64,000 nt of DNA from Leptonema illini DSM 21528. GTDB lineage: Bacteria > Spirochaetota > Leptospiria > Leptospirales > Leptonemataceae. The stretch is taken from the NCBI RefSeq assembly GCF_000243335.1, contig NZ_JH597773.1, positions 1,385,989 through 1,449,988 on the forward strand, read 5' to 3'. Shown piece after piece: positions 30,696 to 39,214 of this stretch (its first letter is position 1; the number at the start of each line of letters is the position of its first letter). The position numbers and the translations under genes are program-made. The notes under the pieces were generated by a model, which saw nothing but the letters and a program-made list of their open reading frames with translations, ran no database searches and was not told the DNA's origin.

Positions 30696-31607
30696 TCAGA
30701 AATGCTCAAACCCGCGGCTCTCTGGTATAACGATCTTGCCTTCTGAACTGTCTTCAAAGACCGTCAGGCCTGGAGGGCCTGTAATAACCCTTCCTATCTG
30801 TGTAATATCGAAGCCTGGCGCTTGCTGCAATCCCGCGGGGGCGCAGAAAACCAGCTCATACTCCTCCCCAGAGATAGCCCGCTCAAGAGCAGGCATAAGC
30901 GGCAGCAGTTCGTCGTCACAGGGAATACTGTGTAAGTGCAGATGAAATCTCTGGCCCGCAGCACGTGCAAAACGTTCCAGGTCCTGTAAGAGCCCATCCG
31001 AAAGATCCATCATACCATGCAGGTCGGGCATCTCGCGCAGCTTTCGCGCAAGGTCCAGGCGAGCCACGGGAGCAAGATGTCGTTCGAGCGCTCTTTTCTG
31101 TAGAGATCCGGTTAACTTCATTTCGCCGGTCAGATGTTTCATACCGGCCAGCGAAAGCCCTGCTGTGCCCGTCATGTAGATCGCATCGCCCGGGTGGGCT
31201 CGTCTCTGTAGTGGTCTTCTGACGCGACCGGCCATCGTCAGGCTGAAGATGTAGGTCGTATTGCGAAACGTATCGCCGCCGATCAGTTTGCATCGATTCT
31301 CTTTGCATTCTTCGCGGAAGGCAGCAGCAAATCGTTTCAGGAACTGTTCCTCTGCATTGCCTGGAAGACCCATCTGCAAAAGACACCACTGTGGATCGCC
31401 TCCGCCTGCGGCGACGTCGCTGAGGTTGCTCTGAAAGAGTTTTCGCGCAAGCAGCTCGGGCGGATGCCAGTCCAGACGAAAATGCGTATTCTCGACCATA
31501 CTGTCGCCGGTTATGATCTGCGACGTCTCGGGCAGATAGGCGCAGTCATCGACGGGTACCTCGCTTTTCTCGAAGAAAAGATCGATGATCTGTAATTCGT
31601 CAAGCAT
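30696..31607 (-). CDS. thiL: Thiamine-monophosphate kinase
   Basis: A 303-residue enzyme phosphorylating thiamine monophosphate to the active diphosphate. Conserved pieces: DDCAYLP near residue 20, ITGDSMVENTHFRLDW near 30-46, NLSDVAAGGGDPQW (61-74), IGGDT and MTGTAGLSLAGM, and the late DLSDGLLQDLERF. The start is fixed at ATG 31607 by GGGAGG four bases upstream; the long upstream open frame is a shadow of the preceding gene. It overlaps that gene by eight bases, so both form an operon. No other thiamine genes are near. Confidence 0.92.
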   Translation of the reverse strand: MLDELQIIDLFFEKSEVPVDDCAYLPETSQIITGDSMVENTHFRLDWHPPELLARKLFQSNLSDVAAGGGDPQWCLLQMGLPGNAEEQFLKRFAAAFREECKENRCKLIGGDTFRNTTYIFSLTMAGRVRRPLQRRAHPGDAIYMTGTAGLSLAGMKHLTGEMKLTGSLQKRALERHLAPVARLDLARKLREMPDLHGMMDLSDGLLQDLERFARAAGQRFHLHLHSIPCDDELLPLMPALERAISGEEYELVFCAPAGLQQAPGFDITQIGRVITGPPGLTVFEDSSEGKIVIPESRGFEHF

Positions 31608-32535
31608 CGCGCCTCCCTGGATCTGCAAGAAGCAGACCGCCCGTGCCGTTGCGCTTCTCATAGAGCCTGTATAACCAGTGAAAGGGAAGCGAAAGGCGCA
31701 GATGCTGCATGAGATCAGAAAGGGCATGGAACAGGCGATCCGGATTTCGGTCAAGCAATCGAAACGATCGACCTGTGAGTATATGCGCGGCGTCACGAAA
31801 GCCGTCGAAGCTCTGTAGCGGGCCGGCCGACGCCGAGAACCGTTCAAGCGAAGGATCGTAGAGGTATAACGCCTCGATCAGGGCCAGGGCTGCCTCATGC
31901 GGTTCGAAGATACGCATCGTAAACGGCGAGAGCGTGCGTTGAATCAAAACAGGATCAGGCCCCGGACGCGAAAAATCCCGCAGCGCCCACAATCTGAGCA
32001 TGCGTCCGGTTTTCTCTCGTTCTGCGGCAAGGGCGTGCATCGCAGGCAGAAAGTCGCCGCGGTCAAGATCGAGAACGACATGCAGTTCTTCTTCAGTCGG
32101 GCCGTCTTTTCGCAACTCGGGTAGCACCTGTGCAAACTCATCTGAGCTGCGAAGATCGGCTCTCACACGAATGCCGGCAAAGAGAAAAAGCTGGCGGAAG
32201 AGATTAAGTCGGGCTCGATTCTCTATAAAGAGCAGGGCATGGCCACCGACGGGTTTAACCTTGAGCAGAGGATCGATTGTGGTGTGGTCGGGAAAATGAA
32301 CGGCGGCGATTCCGCAACCGTACAGAGCGTCGAGCTGGCTTTCATCCACAGTCCATACCTGAAGCGGCAGGCCATACGAAAGCAGATCAGAAATCGTTGT
32401 AAGCGGAAGATCGGGAAAGCAGACGCTGCGTTCGAGTAGAGCCGGAGCTGGAAACTGCTCGAACTGGAATCCCGGCAGGCGTTCGCGAAGAGTGGAGCGA
32501 ACATCGGGCGAAAGAGATAGGCCGCAGATAATCAT
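31600..32535 (-). CDS. Hypothetical protein upstream of thiL
   Basis: A 311-residue cytoplasmic protein; family not recognised. The central part (ALLFIENRARLNLFRQLFLF, then HVVLDLDRGDFLPAMHAL) has the alternation of short hydrophobic strands and amphipathic helices expected of a receiver-like or Rossmann fold, but no phosphoacceptor motif can be trusted. The N-terminal part looks like a second alpha/beta unit. The C-terminal 80 residues are helical (FHALSDLMQHLRLSLPFHWLYRLYEK is predicted from pattern; only part is quoted here for shape). It overlaps thiL by eight bases and is divergent from the rhomboid gene. Confidence 0.7.
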   Translation of the reverse strand: MIICGLSLSPDVRSTLRERLPGFQFEQFPAPALLERSVCFPDLPLTTISDLLSYGLPLQVWTVDESQLDALYGCGIAAVHFPDHTTIDPLLKVKPVGGHALLFIENRARLNLFRQLFLFAGIRVRADLRSSDEFAQVLPELRKDGPTEEELHVVLDLDRGDFLPAMHALAAEREKTGRMLRLWALRDFSRPGPDPVLIQRTLSPFTMRIFEPHEAALALIEALYLYDPSLERFSASAGPLQSFDGFRDAAHILTGRSFRLLDRNPDRLFHALSDLMQHLRLSLPFHWLYRLYEKRNGTGGLLLADPGRRDA

Positions 32536-32648
32536 GTATTACACGCCTGAAATAGGGAGAAAGGCGCCGGGAAAATCGGGAAAGTAGTTTTCTCCTCATG
32601 CATGGCTGCTTTCCTTGAACCTGGAACTCTTCGTTCCGGAGAATTGTT

Positions 32649-33500
32649 ATGAATAGGGCCCCCGTCACCAGATTTCTTGTCATCGCGAATACGGGAATTC
32701 ATATTTTGCTGTTTTGGTGGGCCGTTTCCAATCCGGGCTTCTATATACAGGGGTTCTATGATCAATGGGGGCTCGTGCCTGCCGATTTCTGGCATGGAAG
32801 AGTTTATCAGCCCCTTACGTCGATGTTTCTGCACGGAGGCTGGCTGCATCTGCTTGTGAATATGATTGCTCTATGGTCCCTGGGAACTGCCATTGAGATG
32901 ACGGTGGGCGCTATGCGATTCGGCCTTCTGTATATTTTCTCAGGATTGACCGGTGCTCTCTTTGTCGTCGTTTTTCAGAGTGATCTGGGCGATCCGACCG
33001 TAGGAGCGTCGGGTGCGATCATGGGGCTTCTGGCAGCCATCGCCGTCTTTTATCCGCGATCAGAGATGCTCATCTTCTTTTTTCCGATGAAGGCGCGGAC
33101 GGCGGCTATCGTTATCGGCGTCGCCTCTGTGCTGTTATCCATCTACGACAGATCCTCGGGCATCTCGCATCTCGGCCATCTGGGCGGCCTTATCGGCGGC
33201 ATCATCTACACGAAGTTCGTTCTGCAACTCAATTTTCTCCGCAACGACCTACAGCAGAGCGGATCACGCTTTGTCTTTCGACGGCGCGTCGATCCGCATG
33301 CAAGCATGGAAGACGAAGTTCGCCGCATGATGGAACAGCTGCGTCAGGAGCGAGCAGGGCAGGCAGAGCGCCGTCCACCTCAATGGAAAGAAAAAGAGCC
33401 CGAGCCGTTTAATGAGGTGATTCGCGATGAACCTCAGGAGCCGACAGTGGAGCGACGGATCTACTTTGATCCCGTCACAGGGCGTTTTTACGTGAAATAA
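32649..33500 (+). CDS. Rhomboid-family intramembrane serine protease
   Basis: A 283-residue protein with six hydrophobic helices in the first 200 residues and a soluble, charged C-terminal tail of about 75 residues. The catalytic serine is S121 in VGASGAIMG and the histidine is probably H177 in HLGGLIGG. The loop-1 segment LHGGWLHLLVNMIALW is also conserved. It cleaves other membrane proteins within the lipid bilayer; targets are unknown. The ATG at 32649 has GGAGA upstream. The tail (REYPQ-poor, many Arg, Glu and Pro) has no known motif. Monocistronic. Confidence 0.9.
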   Translation: MNRAPVTRFLVIANTGIHILLFWWAVSNPGFYIQGFYDQWGLVPADFWHGRVYQPLTSMFLHGGWLHLLVNMIALWSLGTAIEMTVGAMRFGLLYIFSGLTGALFVVVFQSDLGDPTVGASGAIMGLLAAIAVFYPRSEMLIFFFPMKARTAAIVIGVASVLLSIYDRSSGISHLGHLGGLIGGIIYTKFVLQLNFLRNDLQQSGSRFVFRRRVDPHASMEDEVRRMMEQLRQERAGQAERRPPQWKEKEPEPFNEVIRDEPQEPTVERRIYFDPVTGRFYVK

Positions 33501-33565
33501 CGGCTGAAGTAGTAAGGACGGCCACCCTAACTTGAACGTAGAGTCAGGGAGTCGATGCCTTCCAA

Positions 33566-33907
33566 TCAGTCTTCAAAGCTATCGATGGCTTCGTCGATCG
33601 CTTTATAGATCTCGAAGATCATCGATAGCTGCGTAAGGTTCATCAGATTTTCAATGTCGCTATTGAGGCCAGAAAAGACGATGCGTCCTTTCAGATAGTC
33701 GATGTGTTTGTAGATGTTCAAGAAAAGACCGAGGGCCTGCGAATTGATGAACGGTACCTTCTTCATATCGACGATAAACTTCGGAGCCGTATCGGGCTTG
33801 ATGTACTGCTCCATGCGTTCAGCGAGTTGATATTCGTCGCCGGATTTAATGGCCCCTTCTATCTGTAGAATCGTGACCTCACCGCGGGTGGCTACCTTGA
33901 TCTTCAT
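33566..33907 (-). CDS. STAS-domain anti-sigma factor antagonist
   Basis: A 113-residue single STAS domain of the SpoIIAA/RsbV type. KIKVATRGEVTILQIEGAI opens the first strands and FINSQALGLFLNIY (about residues 54-67) contains the serine usually phosphorylated by an anti-sigma kinase. Such proteins free a sigma factor by binding its anti-sigma factor when unphosphorylated. No anti-sigma kinase or phosphatase gene is in the window. The neighbouring minus-strand genes upstream are a sigma-like protein and a small ORF, separated by two hairpins. Confidence 0.85.
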   Translation of the reverse strand: MKIKVATRGEVTILQIEGAIKSGDEYQLAERMEQYIKPDTAPKFIVDMKKVPFINSQALGLFLNIYKHIDYLKGRIVFSGLNSDIENLMNLTQLSMIFEIYKAIDEAIDSFED

Positions 33908-33967
33908 ATCTTTTTATATTTTACCAGTAAAGGGCATTCTTCGGATGGCGCCAGTCGAACTCATTAT

Positions 33968-33990
33968 CAGGCTGCTTTTTCAGCAGCCTG
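33968..33990. repeat. Palindromic repeat CAGGCTGCT-ttttc-AGCAGCCTG
   Basis: A perfect 9-bp inverted repeat with a 5-base loop. Nearly the same sequence, GGCTGCCTTTTCAGCAGCC followed by TGCTAAG, occurs at 63645-63663, against GGCTGCTTTTTCAGCAGCC followed by TGTTAGA here. Shared flanking bases mean the two are copies, not chance hairpins. Similar sequences are known at ends of insertion sequences; that link is inference. Confidence 0.6.
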
Positions 33991-33995
33991 TTAGA

Positions 33996-34029
33996 CTGTA
34001 AAAGCCTGTTCGGAAACAGGCTTTTACAG
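33996..34029 (-). terminator. Perfect 15-bp hairpin downstream of sigma-like operon
   Basis: CTGTAAAAGCCTGTT and AACAGGCTTTTACAG pair perfectly around the loop CGGA. It lies 30 bases after the end of the small ORF transcribed leftwards and 88 bases before the STAS gene, and so probably ends the upstream transcript. The A-rich left arm can act as a T-rich tail in either direction. Confidence 0.65.
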
Positions 34030-34059
34030 TTCTCGCACTTCGTTTTGCGTTCTTCGAGT

Positions 34060-34344
34060 TCAATCAAGCATGAACCGGAATATCTCGCCAGCCGGGCTTC
34101 TCACCTCATAGGCGCCCTCACCGAGGCCGGCGAGCGGCAACTCCAGCTCTCCATCAAGCATTAGCTTTTTATGCTCTCCTTCTCTCCTGTAAAGTAAAAT
34201 TGGAATGGGATGTGTTTTTTTTAGGATCTCCAGCCTCAGGTATAAAAATTGCGAGGCGTCCCTGTAAATCTCAAAGAGAATTGGCCCCGCCGGATGAACT
34301 CTCAGCCCGGAATGAACCGTAATCCCACGTGATGTAGTTCTCAT
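34060..34344 (-). CDS. Small hypothetical protein coupled to sigma-like gene
   Basis: A 94-residue protein starting at ATG 34344, chosen because GAGG lies five bases upstream; a TTG nine codons earlier is less likely. Family not recognised. The sequence is mostly beta-prone (GPILFEIYRDASQFLYLRLE, then IPILLYRREGEHKKLML) with a proline-glycine rich end, and there is no signal peptide or membrane helix. It begins seven bases after the stop of the sigma-like gene, so the two products may work together, for example as a regulator of that factor; this is inference from position alone. Confidence 0.6.
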   Translation of the reverse strand: MRTTSRGITVHSGLRVHPAGPILFEIYRDASQFLYLRLEILKKTHPIPILLYRREGEHKKLMLDGELELPLAGLGEGAYEVRSPAGEIFRFMLD

Positions 34345-34351
34345 ACCTGCC

Positions 34352-35152
34352 TCAGAATTCGTTCGCAGCAATGGGGTTTAAATAATTTCGAAGCTGCTTC
34401 GTGGCCCGGCGCAAGCGAAAGGCAGCGAGTTGACGACTCATGCCAAGCAACGTCGCGACTGCATAAATGGAATGAGCCCAGTGACGATTCAAGTAGGATT
34501 GAACGTCGGCATCCCGTCGGCCGCTCTGCAGGCGAAAGCTGGTCTGCATTGCTCTGTTGTAGAAGCGATTCATACGGTTCTCAGCTGCCAGCAGACGATC
34601 CTCGCGAAAACGGCGACGGTCTTCGATCTGCTCCATCATTTCAAGCGTTCGTTCGGCTCCGAATTCCCGAACCATGGCCTTTAGATTCTCGGAGTTCAAC
34701 GGTATGGAATGATAGATCTTGAATAGAAGGCTGTCCATGTCAGAGAGACTCTGCAATCCCTGATCCAGCCTCAGCCAGAACTCCTCTGGATTGAAGGAGG
34801 CCGACGTCCTTGCTGCCAGCGGGTCGGTCTGAAGCGGAAGCATATCAAGGTGTGTGCGCCTGTACCTTTTGATGAAGTTCTGAAAGCTGTTTCGAACACA
34901 GAGGATATAAAAGGCTGGAAACGAAGGATGGTTTCGTTGTTGAAATTTTCCGATGATTCGATCAAGCCTTCCTTCGAGAAGATGCAGCATAAAGTCGCCG
35001 ACGATATCGGGATCACGACTGAGCCGGCGCATACAGTACGCATGCGTTTCGCGGTACAGACCGGCCAGAAGCTGCTCTCTATTTCCCGTCTTTACAAAGT
35101 GTCTGTAGTGTTCTTCAAGCGTGCTATTCTTCTTTCCACTGTTATCTTCCAT
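34352..35152 (-). CDS. Divergent sigma-70-like factor
   Basis: A 266-residue protein resembling an ECF-like sigma factor with an enlarged middle. The segment DIVGDFMLHLLEGRLDRIIG (about residues 48-67) and PAFYILCVRNSFQNFIKRYRR (80-100) look like region 2; the end SIYAVATLLGMSRQLAAFRL looks like a region 4 helix-turn-helix. Between them lie about 100 unfamiliar residues, rich in Arg and Glu. I cannot name an ECF group. The ATG has AAGGA upstream. Divergent from dapF across 269 bases; followed by the small coupled ORF. Confidence 0.55.
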   Translation of the reverse strand: MEDNSGKKNSTLEEHYRHFVKTGNREQLLAGLYRETHAYCMRRLSRDPDIVGDFMLHLLEGRLDRIIGKFQQRNHPSFPAFYILCVRNSFQNFIKRYRRTHLDMLPLQTDPLAARTSASFNPEEFWLRLDQGLQSLSDMDSLLFKIYHSIPLNSENLKAMVREFGAERTLEMMEQIEDRRRFREDRLLAAENRMNRFYNRAMQTSFRLQSGRRDADVQSYLNRHWAHSIYAVATLLGMSRQLAAFRLRRATKQLRNYLNPIAANEF

Positions 35153-35421
35153 CTTTTTTTCCTTACATGCATTTTTACTATAAGAGTCAACTCTCTGCTC
35201 TAACAGTGTGAGGAATCATTCGAAACGCAAAAAAAATCCATCCCAATTCGAATAAAATATATTGAATTCTGGTGTATTATGTCGGAAAAGCACTGGCCAG
35301 AAATCGGCCCTGCAAATGGTGTGATAGTTTTTGCAGAATGTGAAAGCGCCTTACCGCAAAAATGTCTTTTTACTGTGATCTGAATGCAATATCCCTCAGC
35401 GGACCGAACGGACGGTTTTCT

Positions 35422-36297
35422 ATGATTGAGTTTTTCAAAATGGAAGGGGCGGGTAACGATTACGTTTACGTCGACCTGCGCGAGAACGCGAAGAAGATCC
35501 TTCAGCTGAATACAGAGCTGCTTCCGCGTCTCTGTGATCGACGCTACGGCATCGGTGGCGATGGCCTTGTTATTATCGGCCCGTCTGATCGTGCAGCCGG
35601 GCGCATGTGGATGTGGAATGCAGACGGATCTGCATCGGCCATGTGCGGAAACGCATTGCGCTGCGTTTCTCTGTATCTGAGCGCCGATGCACGCAAGAAG
35701 GACTTGATAGTGGAAAGCGGCGTCGGCCTGCACAGAGCTGAAATCATATCAAGAGATGAAAACGTTATGTCTGGAAGTGTACGTCTGGACATGGGACGAC
35801 CTCTCTTTGAGGCGCACATCATTCCCTTTTCCCGAGAGTCAAAAGACCTTCCTGGTCGACCTGTTCGTTATCAGCATGGATTGAAAGGATTAGACGAAGG
35901 GCATGTACTTTCCATGGGCAATCCGCACTGCGTCATCTTCGTCGATGATCCCGACACGGTCGATATTGAAAGCATCGGCCCGCGTATCGAGAACGATCCG
36001 GCATTTCCCGAGCGCACAAACGTGGAGTTTGTAAGCATTAAAGCTGACGGCTCGCTATATCAGCGTACGTGGGAGCGCGGCTCGGGTGAGACGCTTGCCT
36101 GCGGATCCGGCGCCTGTGCTGCTCTTGTCGCTGCAGCCAGCGCCGGCCTTAGCGGCCGCACGAATACCGTTCATCTTCGTGGAGGCGATCTGTTTATTGA
36201 ATGGAATGAGACCGTGCACATGACCGGACCGGCGCGATTGGTCTTTCGAGGCCAGATCGATGAGCGCGAATTCCCGCTTTTCTCGAAAGATGTCTAA
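35422..36297 (+). CDS. dapF: Diaminopimelate epimerase
   Basis: A 291-residue enzyme converting LL- to meso-diaminopimelate for lysine and peptidoglycan synthesis. The N-terminal IEFFKMEGAGNDYVYVD fits the family start, so ATG 35422 is used rather than ATG 35362 twenty codons upstream. The two active-site cysteines are C75 in GSASAMCGNALRC and C227 in GETLACGSGACA. Also visible: GGDGLV (46-51) and GNPHCVIFVDD. Alone on its strand, followed by repeat-rich DNA. Confidence 0.96.
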   Translation: MIEFFKMEGAGNDYVYVDLRENAKKILQLNTELLPRLCDRRYGIGGDGLVIIGPSDRAAGRMWMWNADGSASAMCGNALRCVSLYLSADARKKDLIVESGVGLHRAEIISRDENVMSGSVRLDMGRPLFEAHIIPFSRESKDLPGRPVRYQHGLKGLDEGHVLSMGNPHCVIFVDDPDTVDIESIGPRIENDPAFPERTNVEFVSIKADGSLYQRTWERGSGETLACGSGACAALVAAASAGLSGRTNTVHLRGGDLFIEWNETVHMTGPARLVFRGQIDEREFPLFSKDV

Positions 36298-36835
36298 CCC
36301 CTGAGCTCTCAATGTCCTCCCTGTGGTCTCCAGATCAATTAATACCGCAGAGGGCTCTGAGGGCGCGGAGGAAGACCAAAGAGGTTGGGCAAAGATAGGA
36401 GAGTTGCGTTGAATCCCTGATTTGAAGGGTTCGTCCATCGCGAAAAATGAAAGGCGCGTACACCTCAATATATAGAAGCCAGCTCAAAACCCGCTTTTAC
36501 TCGGAATCTGCACCGATGCCAATATTGATATAGCGTGCAGGCCCCATCGGGTCTTTCAAATTATTCTTCGGTATTCTCTGCGCTCTCTAAATCAATGTTT
36601 ACCGCAGAGGTCGCTGCGGGCACAGAGGAAAGACAGGGAGGGCGGAAGGGAAAGTGTGGGCGAGAGAGCTGCAATGCATCGATCATTTGAAGAGTTCAGC
36701 TGTAGCGATAAACTCTTCAAAAAGGTGAACATTGCCATCAATAAGAAGCTCTTGTAGAAAGAGCTTCAGCCGGTTCCCTGATTTCTCTGTGCTCTCCGTG
36801 CCCCCCTGAGGTTGAAAACTTTTTATCTTATTCCG
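36298..36835. repeat. Tandem degenerate intergenic repeats
   Basis: 538 bases with no credible gene. A unit beginning CTGTGGTCTCCAGATCAATT, followed by AATACCGCAGAGGGCTCTGA (36321-36360), recurs 257 bases later as CTGCGCTCTCTAAATCAATG with TTTACCGCAGAGG (36578-36610), and its first part again at 36787 as CTGTGCTCTCCGTG. Inside both units ATTTGAAG-GTTC stretches recur in matching places (near 36420 and 36687). The CAGAG part is shared with 11436-11470. The units thus form at least two tandem copies plus a partial third. Confidence 0.65.
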
Positions 36836-37768
36836 CTATTTCTTCTTCAGAGCTTCCATCATGGCCGGTGTGGTCTTCCAGCGGCGATGTACCCAGAAAT
36901 ACTGTCCGGGCGTTTTTCTGACGGCCCTTTCAAGGGCCTTCACCCAGCGTTCGGTGCCGACGCGTATGGCTTCTTCTTTATCTGAAAAGTCTTCTTTTTT
37001 CAGAGGGCCGAGGTCTTCGAAGTCAAGCACAACGGTGCCGTCTCCTCTGTGAATGAGCGTTATAAAGATGATTGGCGCTCCGGTCAGATAGGCGATGGTG
37101 GCCGGTCCTTTATAGGTCGATGCCGGCCGGTTCAGGAAGTCGATGAATATGCCGGCGCCGCCTGCATTCTGATCCGAGGCGAGGCCGATTACGCCGCCCT
37201 GCTTCAGATATTTAACCAGCGACGAGGTCTCTTCCATTGTGTATAACCCGGTTCCGAGTGAGCCGCGATGCCTCTTGAACCAGTTATCGAGAAACCGGTT
37301 GCGAATGGTCTTGTAGACGATGGCTCCGTTCATACGATAGCCGACGAACTGAGCGATATCTTCCCATGTGCCGAGGTGTCCGCTTACGAGAATGAAGCCG
37401 CGTTTCTGGCGGGCCTCTTCAAGAAGCCGGCGCTCGGTTTCTTCGGCTCCGGGCGCATAACGCACATATTTCTCGAACCAGCGCTGATTCATGCGAGACT
37501 TCCAGAACGTATCGGCGATCAAATAACCGAGATGGTTCAGATGCTCGTCGAGAATGCGCTCATGTTCAGCACCGCTCAACTCGGGAAATCCATGCGAGAT
37601 GTTATCGAGGGCGATGCGGCGATATTTCGGGAAAAGCGGGAACAGAGCGCGGACGACCAACGTGCCGAGCCTCAGAGCCTGCGGGTACGGTAACAGTCGA
37701 AAGGGCACCGAGAGCCACAGAAAGAAAAGATAGATGAAAAGATCGCGCAGCGTTATCAGAATTTTCAT
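36836..37768 (-). CDS. LpxL/HtrB-type lipid A acyltransferase
   Basis: A 310-residue inner-membrane acyltransferase with one N-terminal hydrophobic anchor (residues 8-32). The catalytic motif is SGHLGTWED (H and D/E) near 129-137, followed by YKTIRNRFLDNWFKRHRG and the GLASDQNAGG segment near 195-204, then FLNRPASTYKGPATIA, all typical of the LpxL/HtrB superfamily. It probably adds secondary fatty acids to lipid A or a related lipid. The ATG is 16 bases before the ROK kinase gene's 3' end, on the same strand, so both may be in one transcript. Confidence 0.9.
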   Translation of the reverse strand: MKILITLRDLFIYLFFLWLSVPFRLLPYPQALRLGTLVVRALFPLFPKYRRIALDNISHGFPELSGAEHERILDEHLNHLGYLIADTFWKSRMNQRWFEKYVRYAPGAEETERRLLEEARQKRGFILVSGHLGTWEDIAQFVGYRMNGAIVYKTIRNRFLDNWFKRHRGSLGTGLYTMEETSSLVKYLKQGGVIGLASDQNAGGAGIFIDFLNRPASTYKGPATIAYLTGAPIIFITLIHRGDGTVVLDFEDLGPLKKEDFSDKEEAIRVGTERWVKALERAVRKTPGQYFWVHRRWKTTPAMMEALKKK

Positions 37769-37783
37769 AGAAGATAGCCGAAT

Positions 37784-38686
37784 TTATGGAATATCAGGTT
37801 GCAGATACGCCGCGCCGAAGACGCCGGCAGAGTCGCCAAGCCTGTTTCGAACGACGGGCGTATCAAGATCGGGATGAAAGGCATGCCGTTTCATTCGTTG
37901 CACGCCCTCCGTATAGAGTTCGTCGACGTTGGATAACCCTCCGCCAAGCACGACGATGTCGGGATCGAGAACAGAAATTAATCCGCCGAGGGCGCGACCG
38001 AAGTCGCTCAGGAATTGATCGAAGGCTGCGGCAGCACCCGCTTCTCCTTTGCGGGCGGCCTCAATGATCTCAGGAGCCCTGAGTTTTTTGCCCGTGCGGA
38101 TGTTATACTGATTCTCGAGGCCTGTTCCTGAGATGAGCGTCTCGACGCATCCTCTATTACCGCACCAGCATTCCGGCCCGGCGGGATCAATCGATAGATG
38201 CCCCCATTCGCCGGCAATGCCATGGCGACCTCTGTATATCTCGCCGTTGAACACGATGCCGCCGCCGCATCCCGTTCCCATAATCACGCCAAAGGCATTC
38301 TGAGCCCCGGCGGCCGCTCCGAGGCGGGCCTCGGCCAGGATGAAGCAGTTTGCGTCGTTTTCGATGGTTACGGTATGATCAAGCATCCGCTCAAGATCTG
38401 CCTTGAACGGTTTTCCGATGAGAACGGTCGTATTGGCGTTTACGACTCTGCCTGTTCGAGGCTCCATGATTCCGGGGATTCCGATACCGATGGTATGGTC
38501 GCTACCGTCTGTGAAGGCGCGGCCTTCCTCGATTAGACGGCAGATGTTTTCACAGATGGCCTCGTAGCCTTCGAGCTTCGGAGTCGGGCTGCGTTTGCGC
38601 AGAAGCACCTCGTCAGTGGCAGAAAGAACGATGATCTCGGTTTTTGTGCCGCCAAGATCGATGCCGATGCGATACCGTTCAGGCAT
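37784..38686 (-). CDS. ROK-family sugar kinase (glucokinase-like)
   Basis: A 300-residue ATP-dependent sugar kinase. The phosphate-binding motif is GIDLGGTKTEI at residues 8-18; ENDANCFILAEA and MGTGCGGGIVFNGEIYRGRHG are conserved; the zinc site of the ROK family is complete (GPECWCGNRGCVETLISG). Glucose or an N-acetyl-hexosamine is the likely substrate. The start is uncertain: ATG 38686 begins just before the conserved part and is used here, while ATG 38737 would add 17 residues. It lies opposite the SRPBCC gene, with 5' ends close together. Confidence 0.88.
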   Translation of the reverse strand: MPERYRIGIDLGGTKTEIIVLSATDEVLLRKRSPTPKLEGYEAICENICRLIEEGRAFTDGSDHTIGIGIPGIMEPRTGRVVNANTTVLIGKPFKADLERMLDHTVTIENDANCFILAEARLGAAAGAQNAFGVIMGTGCGGGIVFNGEIYRGRHGIAGEWGHLSIDPAGPECWCGNRGCVETLISGTGLENQYNIRTGKKLRAPEIIEAARKGEAGAAAAFDQFLSDFGRALGGLISVLDPDIVVLGGGLSNVDELYTEGVQRMKRHAFHPDLDTPVVRNRLGDSAGVFGAAYLQPDIP

Positions 38687-38767
38687 GCAGGTCAGGCTGT
38701 GCAGCGAAGGGGGAGGGTCAACGGAAATTATGTTCATGAATATCGCTCATGCTCCGATCCTCAGAGT

Positions 38768-39214
38768 ATGAAGGCTCCTCTTATAACTCGCGACGGCCAG
38801 CCCGTAGCAACAGGTGTGATTGAAGAATCGGAATTTATTCGTGCGCCTGTTTCGGCCGTTTTCCGGGCGATTACGACAGCGGCCCTGCTGGATGAATGGG
38901 GAGCCGGTCCGGCACGCTTCCAGGCAAAGGCCGGTGGGCGTTTCTTCTTATGGGACGGAGACATGGAAGGAATGGTTGTGGAAATCCAGGCCCCGAATCG
39001 ACTGGTCTTCACGCTGCGCGAGCGTGAATGGAAAGAAGAATGGCGGGATTCACTGGTACTGTTTACGTTGACCGAGGAGCGAGGCGGGACGCGCATCACC
39101 CTGCGTCATTCCGGTTTTACCGACCGTCGCACACTCGAGCGACACAGAGAAGGCTGGGGCGAATACTATATCGGACCGCTGAAGGCCTTCTGCGAAGAAC
39201 GTCATCGGTCCTGA
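38768..39214 (+). CDS. SRPBCC/AHSA1-like protein
   Basis: A 148-residue cytoplasmic protein of the START-like fold (activator of Hsp90 ATPase homologue 1-like). EESEFIRAPVSAVFRAITTA opens the domain, AGGRFFLWDGDMEGMVVEIQ is in the middle, and the end reads FTLTEERGGTRITLRHSGF, GEYYIGPLKAFC, which match the family order. Such proteins bind hydrophobic ligands; the role here is unknown. The ATG at 38768 is preferred to an earlier in-frame codon. The stop TGA overlaps the possible CTG start of the next gene. Confidence 0.8.
   Translation: MKAPLITRDGQPVATGVIEESEFIRAPVSAVFRAITTAALLDEWGAGPARFQAKAGGRFFLWDGDMEGMVVEIQAPNRLVFTLREREWKEEWRDSLVLFTLTEERGGTRITLRHSGFTDRRTLERHREGWGEYYIGPLKAFCEERHRS

Noticed and set aside
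31608-31847. 80-codon upstream extension of thiL
   Set aside because: It lies inside the preceding gene in another frame; a strong ribosome site marks ATG 31607.
36298-36835. Possible CRISPR array
   Set aside because: Copies are 210-257 bases apart and degenerate, with no short regular repeats or unique spacers and no cas genes.
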